Origin: Comamonadaceae bacterium
GTDB taxonomy: Bacteria; Pseudomonadota; Gammaproteobacteria; Burkholderiales; Burkholderiaceae_C
Assembly: GCA_012274225.1 (NCBI GenBank)
Contig: JAAOZX010000117.1
Coordinates: 1-41,478, forward strand
Reading direction: 5' to 3'
DNA: 41,478 bases
Shown piece after piece: positions 25,866-32,854 of the stretch (its first letter is position 1; every line of letters starts with the position of its first letter). A program made the position numbers and the translations under genes. Below the pieces are notes generated by a model that saw only the letters and a list, made by a program, of their open reading frames with translations, had not been told where the DNA came from and made no database searches.

Positions 25866-26381
25866 TCAGGGGAAGGCTGGGATGTCCGGTTCAGTGCCCT
25901 CCAGGCGCGCCTCCGGATGCAGCGCCTGCAGGCGCGCTTCGATGGCCTCGACATCCCACATGGGCACGTCGACCATCAGCAGGATCTGCCCTTGCTCGAT
26001 CTGCGGCGCGAAGCGTTTAAGACGCTTGCTCGGCGTGGAGACGCCGATCATCGTCGACGCCCAGGTGCCAAATAGCGCGCCGGCGATGGCCAGAGCGGCG
26101 GCCAGGCCCCATTGCGGCTTGTCGCCCACGATCGGATAGAACACCGCGACGAGGGTACCCACCAAGGCCCCCATCGCAGCGCCGATGATCAGCCCCACCT
26201 CGGCCGACCGGACGACGTCCGACGTCTGCAGAACGTTGGCGGCGTGCAAGCCGGACATGTTGCAATCCTCCCGTGCGACAAAATGCATCTTGCGATACTC
26301 GATGCGCGCCAACAGGAGGTCGTCCATCGTGCGCCGAGCGCTTTCGACGTCAGGCAGGAGCCAGTAGATTCGACTGTGCAT
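25866..26381 (-). CDS. Small membrane protein, resembles DUF1269-type proteins
   Basis: A 171-residue protein from ATG 26381; AGGAGG five bases upstream decides it over the GTG at 26387. The N-terminal third is soluble and starts with a YWLLPDVESARRTMDDLL segment. Two glycine-rich hydrophobic segments follow (GLIIGAAMGALVGTLVAVFY and WGLAAALAIAGALFG), then a soluble tail with DVPMWDVEAIEARL. This resembles DUF1269/glycine-zipper membrane proteins of unknown function. It lies 33 bp downstream of the coxIV stop on the same strand and could share its transcript. Confidence 0.65.
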   Translation of the reverse strand: MHSRIYWLLPDVESARRTMDDLLLARIEYRKMHFVAREDCNMSGLHAANVLQTSDVVRSAEVGLIIGAAMGALVGTLVAVFYPIVGDKPQWGLAAALAIAGALFGTWASTMIGVSTPSKRLKRFAPQIEQGQILLMVDVPMWDVEAIEARLQALHPEARLEGTEPDIPAFP

Positions 26382-26414
26382 GGTCACCTCCTTGGGGCGA
26401 TACCCCTCAATCCG

Positions 26415-26804
26415 TCAATGCGCTGCCGGCTGCGCGGTCGCGGGAGCGAAGAACGCGCCTCGCGTCAGGAATGTGTAGTCGGCTTCGAGCGCTCCTATCC
26501 CCAGCAGCACGAACAGCAGCAGCGGCGGCAGCAGGATGGCGTACACCAGCGCGAGCCGCTCCCACAACATGTGCATGAAGACCGAAACGATCAGGCCTGC
26601 CTTCAACAGCATGAACACGACGATCAGCGACCATCGGAGCAAGCCCTGGAAATGGAAGTAGTCGACCAGGTAGGACGCCGTGCTGAGCACGAACAGCAGG
26701 CCCCAGATCTTGAAGTAGATGCCCAGCGGATGCTGCTGACCCGGTGCGTGTGCGCCGGGGTGATCCCCGACCGGCGCGGCATGTGGGTGTTCGGTGTTTT
26801 CCAT
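26415..26804 (-). CDS. Cytochrome c oxidase subunit IV
   Basis: A 129-residue membrane protein with a His/Pro-rich N-terminus and three hydrophobic helices (IWGLLFVLSTASYLVDYF, WSLIVVFMLLKAGLIVSVFM, and a LLPPLLLFVLLGIG segment). The HMLWERLALVYA stretch is typical of bacterial prokaryotic-type COX4 subunits. AGGAGG precedes ATG 26804. It lies 16 bp after the subunit III gene, completing the oxidase operon. Its role is structural or assembly-related. Confidence 0.88.
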   Translation of the reverse strand: MENTEHPHAAPVGDHPGAHAPGQQHPLGIYFKIWGLLFVLSTASYLVDYFHFQGLLRWSLIVVFMLLKAGLIVSVFMHMLWERLALVYAILLPPLLLFVLLGIGALEADYTFLTRGAFFAPATAQPAAH

Positions 26805-26820
26805 GTGCGGCCTCCTGCTT

Positions 26821-27543
26821 CTACCAAAGATAGAAGAACGCGAAGATGAAGACCCATACCAGGTCCACGAAGTGCCAGTACAGGCCCAGGATCTCGACGA
26901 TCTCGTAGTTGCCCCTGCGGCCGGTGAGGAACCCCGGCCGCTCCTGATCGAGATCGCCCCGCCGCACCTTCAGCGCCACGATCACGAGGAAGATCACGCC
27001 GATGGTCACGTGCGTGCCGTGAAACCCGGTGATCATGAAGAACGCTGATCCGAACTGTGGCGCGCCCCAGGGGTTTCCCCATGGGCGTACGCCTTCGTGG
27101 ATCAGCTTGGTCCACTCGAACGCCTGCATGCCGACGAAGGTGGCGCCCAGGGCCGCCGTCGCCAGCAGCAACGCAAAGGTCGTCTTGCGGTCGCGTCGAT
27201 AGCCGAAGTTCACCGCCAGGGCCATCGTGCCGCTGCTGCTGATCAGGTCGAAGGTCATGATCGCGATCAGCAGCAGCGGAACGCTTCGACCGAACAGCGT
27301 CAGCGCGAACACCTCGCTCGGATTGGGCCAGGGCTCGGTCGTGGAGACGCGCACCGTCATGTACGAGATCAGGAAGCTGCCGAAGATGAAGGTGTCACTG
27401 AGCAGGAAGATCCACATCATCGGCTTGCCCCACGGCACGCCCTTGAAGACGCGTTGATCCGAGGACACGTCCGCGACGATGCTCTGCCAGGCGCCGGCCT
27501 GGGGCAGGATTCCTGCTGAACCGGGTGCTTCGTGTGTCGTCAT
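26821..27543 (-). CDS. Cytochrome c oxidase subunit III
   Basis: A 240-residue heme-copper oxidase subunit III from ATG 27543 (AAGGAG upstream). Hallmarks are WIFLLSDTFIFGSFLISY, AFFMITGFHGTHVTIGVIFL with the conserved His pair, and the C-terminal LGLYWHFVDLVWVFIF. Subunit III stabilises the catalytic core and proton uptake. It is the second of two subunit-III-like genes in this operon; the 35-bp gap to the first shows they are co-transcribed. Confidence 0.92.
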   Translation of the reverse strand: MTTHEAPGSAGILPQAGAWQSIVADVSSDQRVFKGVPWGKPMMWIFLLSDTFIFGSFLISYMTVRVSTTEPWPNPSEVFALTLFGRSVPLLLIAIMTFDLISSSGTMALAVNFGYRRDRKTTFALLLATAALGATFVGMQAFEWTKLIHEGVRPWGNPWGAPQFGSAFFMITGFHGTHVTIGVIFLVIVALKVRRGDLDQERPGFLTGRRGNYEIVEILGLYWHFVDLVWVFIFAFFYLW

Positions 27544-27578
27544 GAGGTCGGCTCCTTAATCGCTTGCGGACACGTCGG

Positions 27579-28277
27579 TCACAACGAGGCCGACGAGCAG
27601 ATTGCCAACCCGACCCCTTCCGACACGAGCAGCGCATACAGCGCCACCCAGACGGCGAGCAGGTAATGCCAGTAGGTCGCGCACAGTTCGATGCTCAGCC
27701 TGATCGTGGCCGGATCCGAACCCCGCCACACCTTCGCCGATGCGCGCGCCCATGCCACGAGGCCGCCGAGCACGTGCAGGCCATGCACCGCGGTCAGCAG
27801 GTAGAAAAAGGCAGTGGCAGCACTGTCCGCGACGAAGTACCCGGCGTCGTTGAGTTGCTTCCAGACGAACAACTGTCCGGCCAGGAAGCCGAAGGTCAGC
27901 AGGCCGCTCATCCACAAGCCGCGCCGCACCTGGTCGCGGTCGGCGCGACGGGCGGCATGCACCGTCCATTGCATGGCCAGGCTGGCGCCGACCAGCAGCG
28001 CGGTGTTCAGCATCAGCACCCTGGGCCGGGGCAGCGGGGTCCAGTCCGCCAAGCCCAGGCGCATGGCATAGGCGCTCACGAACAGCACGAACAGCGACGT
28101 GGCGACGGCCAGGAACACCCACAAGGCCATCTTGGCCGCCGACGGGGTGGGCGCGTCGCCGCCCACGTCGGCAACCGCGGCCTGCGCCTGCCACGGCTGC
28201 ACGTTGATCGTCTGCCGGAACAGCCACCACACGATGGTGGCCATCAGGACCGAGAGGAAAACCAGGCCGATGGTCAT
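27579..28277 (-). CDS. Second, divergent cytochrome c oxidase subunit III-like protein
   Basis: A 232-residue membrane protein from ATG 28277, which overlaps the subunit I stop by four bases. It has an extra N-terminal helix (FLSVLMATIVWWLF), then a subunit-III-like bundle with FFYLLTAVHGLHVLGGLVAW and IELCATYWHYLLAVWVALYALL. The GLHVLGG and YWHYLLAVW motifs match the subunit III family, but the rest differs strongly from its neighbour. Two subunit III paralogs in one oxidase operon occur in some betaproteobacteria. Whether both enter one complex is unknown. Confidence 0.85.
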   Translation of the reverse strand: MTIGLVFLSVLMATIVWWLFRQTINVQPWQAQAAVADVGGDAPTPSAAKMALWVFLAVATSLFVLFVSAYAMRLGLADWTPLPRPRVLMLNTALLVGASLAMQWTVHAARRADRDQVRRGLWMSGLLTFGFLAGQLFVWKQLNDAGYFVADSAATAFFYLLTAVHGLHVLGGLVAWARASAKVWRGSDPATIRLSIELCATYWHYLLAVWVALYALLVSEGVGLAICSSASL

Positions 28278-30076
28278 GGCGCCACCCCCGGCTGCGCGGA
28301 CCTGGCCCAGGCTTCAGCTGCGACCTCCGAAGGTGGGACGTTCTGCGGGATGTAGTCGGTCTTGAGGCCCGGGACGCCGTAGTCGTAGGCCCAGCGATAG
28401 ACGGCCGGCAATTCCTTGCCGAAATTTCCGTGCCGGGGCGGCGTGTGCGCCGTCTGCCACTCGAGCGTGGTGGCGTGCCAGGGGTTGTCGCCCGCTGGCC
28501 TGCCCCTGAAGTAGCTGGTCACCAGGTTGTACAGGAAGACCATCTGTGCGGCGCCAACCACGAAGGCGGCGATCGAGATCCACGCGTTCAGCAAGTGCGC
28601 CGAGTCGGGGATGAAGCTCGTGCCGCCGATCGCGTAGTAACGGCGCGGGATACCCATGAACCCCAGGTAGTGCATCGGATAGAAGATGGCGTAGGTGCCG
28701 ACAAACGTGATCCAGAAGTGGATCTTGCCCAGCGTGTCGTCCAGCATGCGCCCGGTGATCTTGGGGTACCAGTGGTAGATGGCCCCGAACACCGTCAGCA
28801 CCGGCGCGATCCCCATCACCATGTGGAAATGCGCCACGACGAACATCGTGTCCGACAGCGGCATATCCACCACCACGTTGCCCAGGAACAGGCCCGTGAG
28901 GCCGCCGTTGACGAAGGTGAAGATGAACGCGATGGCGAACAGCATCGGAACCGTGAGGTGGATGTTGCCGCGCCACAGCGTCAAGACCCAGTTGTAGACC
29001 TTGATGGCAGTCGGGACCGCGATGATCAGCGTGGTCGTGGCGAAGAAAAAGCCGAAGTTAGGGTCCATGCCGCTCACGAACATGTGGTGCGCCCACACCA
29101 TGAAGCTCAGGCCGCCGATCACCAGGATGGCCCAGACCATCATGCGGTAGCCGAAGATGTTCTTCCTCGCGTGGGTGCTGATCAGGTCGGACACGATGCC
29201 GAAGGCGGGCAGCGCCACGATGTAGACCTCGGGGTGGCCGAAGAACCAGAACAGGTGCTGGAACAGCAGCGGATTGCCGCCGGAGTAGGCCAGTTGCTGT
29301 CCTTTCGAGACGAGCGCGGGCATGAAGAAGCTGGTGCCCAGCGTCAGGTCCAGCGTCATCATGATGGCGCTGACGAACAGGGCGGGAAACGCCAGCAACG
29401 CCAGGATGGTGGCCATGAAGATGCCCCACACGGTGAGCGGCAGGCGCATCATCGTCATGCCGCGCGTGCGGGCCTGCAGCACGGTCACCACGTAGTTCAG
29501 GCCGCCCATGGTGAAGCCGATGACGAAGACCGCCAGCGAGACCAGCAGCAGGATGATGCCCCGGTGCGCTCCCGGCGTGCCGTCCAGGATGGCCTGCGGC
29601 GGGTACAGGGTCCAGCCGGCGCCGCTCGGCCCTCCGGGCACGAAGAAACTCGCGACGAGCAGCAGCACCGCCAGCAGGTACAGCCAGTAGCTGACCATGT
29701 TCACGTAGGGGAACACCATGTCGCGGGCCCCGACCATCAGCGGGATCAGGTAGTTGCCGAACCCGCCCAGGAACAGCGCCGTGAGCAGGTAGATGACCAT
29801 GATCATGCCGTGCATGCTGACCAGCTGGAGGTAGGTATACGGGGTGATGAAGCCGACGCGGCCCGGAAAGCCGAGCTGCAGGCGCATCAGCCACGAGAAC
29901 ACCAGCGCGACCAGTCCGATCGCGATCGCGGTGACCGCGTACTGGATCGCGATCACCTTCGCATCCTGGCTCCAGATGTACTTGCCGATGAACGTCTTCG
30001 GGTGGTAGAGCTCGGGCTCGCCAACCTCCGCAGGCGGTGCGAATTCCGATTCATCGTGCGCAACGTAAGTAGTCAT
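28274..30076 (-). CDS. ctaD: Cytochrome c oxidase subunit I
   Basis: A 600-residue heme-copper oxidase subunit I from ATG 30076 (GGAGG upstream). Ligands by sequence: His89 and His418 for the low-spin heme; His281, His330 and His331 for CuB; His416 for the high-spin heme. Tyr285 in GHPEVY is the cross-linked tyrosine. Glu283 in the same motif is the A1-type proton-channel glutamate, and Lys359 (AVPTAIKVYNW) fits the K channel. It reduces O2 to water while pumping protons at the inner membrane. It starts 17 bp after subunit II and overlaps the next gene. Confidence 0.96.
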   Translation of the reverse strand: MTTYVAHDESEFAPPAEVGEPELYHPKTFIGKYIWSQDAKVIAIQYAVTAIAIGLVALVFSWLMRLQLGFPGRVGFITPYTYLQLVSMHGMIMVIYLLTALFLGGFGNYLIPLMVGARDMVFPYVNMVSYWLYLLAVLLLVASFFVPGGPSGAGWTLYPPQAILDGTPGAHRGIILLLVSLAVFVIGFTMGGLNYVVTVLQARTRGMTMMRLPLTVWGIFMATILALLAFPALFVSAIMMTLDLTLGTSFFMPALVSKGQQLAYSGGNPLLFQHLFWFFGHPEVYIVALPAFGIVSDLISTHARKNIFGYRMMVWAILVIGGLSFMVWAHHMFVSGMDPNFGFFFATTTLIIAVPTAIKVYNWVLTLWRGNIHLTVPMLFAIAFIFTFVNGGLTGLFLGNVVVDMPLSDTMFVVAHFHMVMGIAPVLTVFGAIYHWYPKITGRMLDDTLGKIHFWITFVGTYAIFYPMHYLGFMGIPRRYYAIGGTSFIPDSAHLLNAWISIAAFVVGAAQMVFLYNLVTSYFRGRPAGDNPWHATTLEWQTAHTPPRHGNFGKELPAVYRWAYDYGVPGLKTDYIPQNVPPSEVAAEAWARSAQPGVAP

Positions 30077-30092
30077 CGCCCCTCCACGCGGA

Positions 30093-31445
30093 TCAACGCG
30101 AGTTGATGTAGGCCAGGATGTTGCCGATCTCAGCATCGTCGGCCAACATCCCGGCGATCAGCGCCATCTGGCCGCCGTAAATGTCCTGCGGATGGGCGCC
30201 ACGGACGCCCTCCTTGAAATTCTTCAACTGCCTGGCCATGTACCAGTCGCTCATGCCCTGGAGCCTGGGCGCGTTGGTCGCCGCGATCCCCCGCCCGTTG
30301 GCGCCGTGGCAGGCGGCGCAGGTCGCGTAGCGCTCCCGGCCCTTGTCTACATCGCCCTTGATCGTTGTCGCCACCGGCGCGTCCGGCAGGCTCGCGATGT
30401 AGGCCGCGACATTGGCGACGGCGGTGTCGTCCGCAAGCGTGGCAGCCATCGGCGCCATCATCTTGCCGAACGTGTCCCTCTCGTGCGTGCCGCGGGCTCC
30501 CTCCTTGAAGTGCTTCAGCTGACGCTCCACGTACCAGGCGCCCTGTCCGTTCAGCCTCGGCGCATTCAGCGCGACATTGCCCTCGGCGTTGGCGCCATGG
30601 CAAGCAGCACACACCGCATACGAGGCCTGGCCCGCCAAGGCGTTGCCGGGAGGCCGGTCGAGCACCTGCGCAAAGGTCGACTGGCGGTCCAGCCAGGCCT
30701 GGTAAGCAGCGGGCTCGTCCACCACCAGCCTGCCACGCATTGCGAAGTGCCCGATGCCGCAAAGTTCCTCGCACAGCAGGTCGAACGATCCCGTCCGCGT
30801 GGGCGTGAACCAGATGTACGTGACCAGGCCGGGGACCATGTCCATCTTGACGCGCAGCTGCGCCACCGCGAAGTCGTGCAGCACGTCCTTGGAGCGAAGC
30901 AGCAGCTTGACCGGCTGGCCCAGGGGCACATGCAGCTCGGGACTGGCCAACAGCACGTCGTCCCGCCCGTTGGGATCGGCCGGATTCATGCCGAAGGGGT
31001 TGCTGTCGCTCACGAAGCGGGAGTGCACGGTCCCCAGCTTGCCGTCCTTGCCGGGCAGGCGATAACTCCAGTGCCACTGCTGGGCCACGACTTCCACGAT
31101 CAGGGCGTCCGGCGGCGCATGGACGACGTCCGCCCAGACCAGGAGGCCCGGGGCCAGCATGGCGGCCACACCGACACCGGTGAGGACCAGGAGCCACCCC
31201 TCGAGCTTCTTGTTCTCCGGCTGGTACGCTGCGCGTCCGTCCTTGCGATAGCGGTAGCGGATCACCGCCAATGCCATGAACAGGTTGACCGCCACGAACA
31301 CGATCCCCGTCACCCAGAAGGTGATGGCGATCGTGCTGTCGATCCTGTGCCAGTTGGAGGCAATCGGCGTGAAGTACCAGGGACTCAGGAAATGGAACAG
31401 GACCGAGCCGAGGGCCAGCAGGATCAGCGCGATTGCGATCGCCAT
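30093..31445 (-). CDS. ctaC: Cytochrome c oxidase subunit II with two fused cytochrome c domains
   Basis: A 450-residue protein. Three hydrophobic segments (about 2-20, 40-62, 83-104) anchor it. The periplasmic CuA domain has WHWSY (124-128) and ligands His190, Cys225, Glu227, Cys229, His233 and Met236. Two class I cytochrome c domains follow, with CAACH at 279-283 and 376-380, each with a downstream methionine candidate. Ordinary subunit II proteins lack hemes, and caa3 types carry one; here there are two. The C-terminal pair could accept electrons directly from donors in the periplasm. It follows a small membrane-protein gene by two bases. Confidence 0.93.
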   Translation of the reverse strand: MAIAIALILLALGSVLFHFLSPWYFTPIASNWHRIDSTIAITFWVTGIVFVAVNLFMALAVIRYRYRKDGRAAYQPENKKLEGWLLVLTGVGVAAMLAPGLLVWADVVHAPPDALIVEVVAQQWHWSYRLPGKDGKLGTVHSRFVSDSNPFGMNPADPNGRDDVLLASPELHVPLGQPVKLLLRSKDVLHDFAVAQLRVKMDMVPGLVTYIWFTPTRTGSFDLLCEELCGIGHFAMRGRLVVDEPAAYQAWLDRQSTFAQVLDRPPGNALAGQASYAVCAACHGANAEGNVALNAPRLNGQGAWYVERQLKHFKEGARGTHERDTFGKMMAPMAATLADDTAVANVAAYIASLPDAPVATTIKGDVDKGRERYATCAACHGANGRGIAATNAPRLQGMSDWYMARQLKNFKEGVRGAHPQDIYGGQMALIAGMLADDAEIGNILAYINSR

Positions 31446-31447
31446 GG

Positions 31448-31957
31448 CTAGGGCTCCGTGGCGGTTCTCTTGAGCCTGCAGTACAGCAAGGCCGCCACGA
31501 TGCCGAAGACCCCATGCGCGGCCACCGTTTCCGTGCCGCGCAGCGCCGCCAACCAGGGGAAGAAACCGACCAGGAACTCGAAGTTGATCAGGTAGAGCGC
31601 GACGCCCACGGTCGCACCCGCCACCAGCGCCACGCCCGGCGTCGAATCAAGCCTGAGCTGCACCAGCACCGCGGCCACGCCCAAGCCGAAGACGATGCCC
31701 AGAACGTAGTGGGTGACCAATGAGATGGCGACCACGCCGAGGTTGAACCCGTAGCCGGACGTCTGCAGGCTGCTGGTGCCCGTGAAGATCGGCGCGATCA
31801 TGTACGAAGTCCGCCATGGGCCGTCAGGGCTGAAGACGGCGGACCAGACAAGGTCCAGCACCATCAGCACGGCGCCGGCCGCGAAACCGGACACCGCCGC
31901 CGCGGTCCAGTCCATCGCGCGCCACTTCCAACCACGCGAACCCAGCAGAGTGTCCAT
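31448..31957 (-). CDS. Small integral membrane protein, first gene of the oxidase operon
   Basis: A 169-residue protein from ATG 31957 behind GGGAGGT. It has four or more hydrophobic segments (AAAVSGFAAGAVLMVLDLVW, LGVVAISLVTHYVLGIVFGL, VALVAGATVGVALYLINF, and a C-terminal one) with short polar loops. I do not recognise a named family; similar small membrane proteins occur at the heads of caa3-type oxidase operons. Its stop lies two bases before the ctaC start, so it is translated from the oxidase transcript and may help assembly. Confidence 0.75.
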   Translation of the reverse strand: MDTLLGSRGWKWRAMDWTAAAVSGFAAGAVLMVLDLVWSAVFSPDGPWRTSYMIAPIFTGTSSLQTSGYGFNLGVVAISLVTHYVLGIVFGLGVAAVLVQLRLDSTPGVALVAGATVGVALYLINFEFLVGFFPWLAALRGTETVAAHGVFGIVAALLYCRLKRTATEP

Positions 31958-32414
31958 GATGACCTCCCTCGTGCGCGACAGCTTCGCCGCCGACACGTTT
32001 GCGTGAACCGCCACTGCCCCGGCCTGTCGAGGCAAACCGACCGCTCTTTTACACCCCGGGGACGCTCGGCGCCGCGAGTCCGTCGAAATTGACCACAACC
32101 CAATAAGGGGCGTGCAGCCAGGCGCCGCGCGCACGCTCATGAGGCAGCTGTCGAGCTAAGGTGAAACTTCACCGAAGGCGGTCAGCTTGTTCTGGGAAAC
32201 TGGCGGGGAAATTGATGCCCCAACGTGGAGGCGTCCAGGCGTGAGGCCGAACCCCACAGCGGCCGCTCCTACAATCAACCCGTAGGCGTCTTCGTCGGAA
32301 ATCAGCGATGCCAGACGAGCAAACCTCCCATGCGGCGACGATGTCGGAATTGACCCCAGACGGTCTGGGATGGCGGGGCGTGCAAGCGGCCACAAGCGCC
32401 CATAGCCGGCTTGG
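31958..32414. other. 457-bp gap with repeat remnants and the presumed oxidase-operon promoter
   Basis: No convincing gene. Three similar short sequences occur: GAAATTGACCACA (32085-32097), GAAATTGATGCCCC (32208-32221) and GGAATTGACCCC (32346-32357). The last runs into a perfect dyad CCCAGAC-G-GTCTGGG (32355-32369). Spaced AATTGAC-type repeats resemble terminal-repeat remnants of IS21-like elements, but no transposase is readable. The oxidase operon promoter should lie near 31960-32050; no clear -35/-10 pair was found. Confidence 0.45.
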
Positions 32415-32717
32415 CTAGTGGATCCGCAACGACTCTGCGGGTGGGAGTGACCGCTCTTGTCTGCGAACGGAGTTGTCCTGGTGCTCCAGCAACTGCCAAT
32501 GTGCCGTGAGGGCCGACAGAGCCAGCCGAAAATGAAGTGACAAGGCCGGATGCGCAGCGAGACCTGCCAGGTTGAGTTCTACCTTTTGAGCCATAAGCCG
32601 GCGCTGAACGTTACAGGCAGCTTCCGCGTGCGCGGTCATCAGAGCCAGGGTTCCCGCCAGAATGGCCTCGACGCAGGGGAGGCGCTCTTCCTCGTCTCGC
32701 TCGGCAAGAGATTCCAC
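32415..32717 (-). CDS. Small conserved-looking hypothetical protein
   Basis: A 100-residue soluble protein. The GTG at 32717 is chosen because GGAG (32727-32724) stands six bases upstream; the frame stays open back to 32822 without a better start. It begins MESLAERDEEERLPCVEAIL and contains LAGTLALMTAHAEA, RRLMAQKVELNLAGLAAHPA and LSALTAHWQLLEHQ, with the amphipathic helical look of a small regulatory or chaperone-like protein. It follows the decaheme cytochrome gene on the same strand, 137 bp downstream. I do not recognise the family. Confidence 0.6.
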   Translation of the reverse strand: MESLAERDEEERLPCVEAILAGTLALMTAHAEAACNVQRRLMAQKVELNLAGLAAHPALSLHFRLALSALTAHWQLLEHQDNSVRRQERSLPPAESLRIH

Positions 32718-32854
32718 GGGACTCTCCTCGGGGAAATAAGGCGCCAACCCCGCAGCTATCTCGCAATAGTGCGGGGGTTTCCAGTCGCCGGCGCAAACGC
32801 GCGGCCAGCGCTCGAGGCGCAACGGGGCACGGCGTACCGCGCCCCGCTGGCCGA

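Noticed and set aside
28430-30106. Plus-strand open frame of 558 codons opposite ctaD
   Set aside because: Translation is dominated by Asp, His, Gln and Arg, as expected from the reverse of a membrane-protein gene.
32156-32395. Minus-strand open frame of 79 codons in the gap beside the oxidase operon
   Set aside because: No ribosome-binding site and no domain; several frames are open here, as expected of GC-rich non-coding or remnant DNA.
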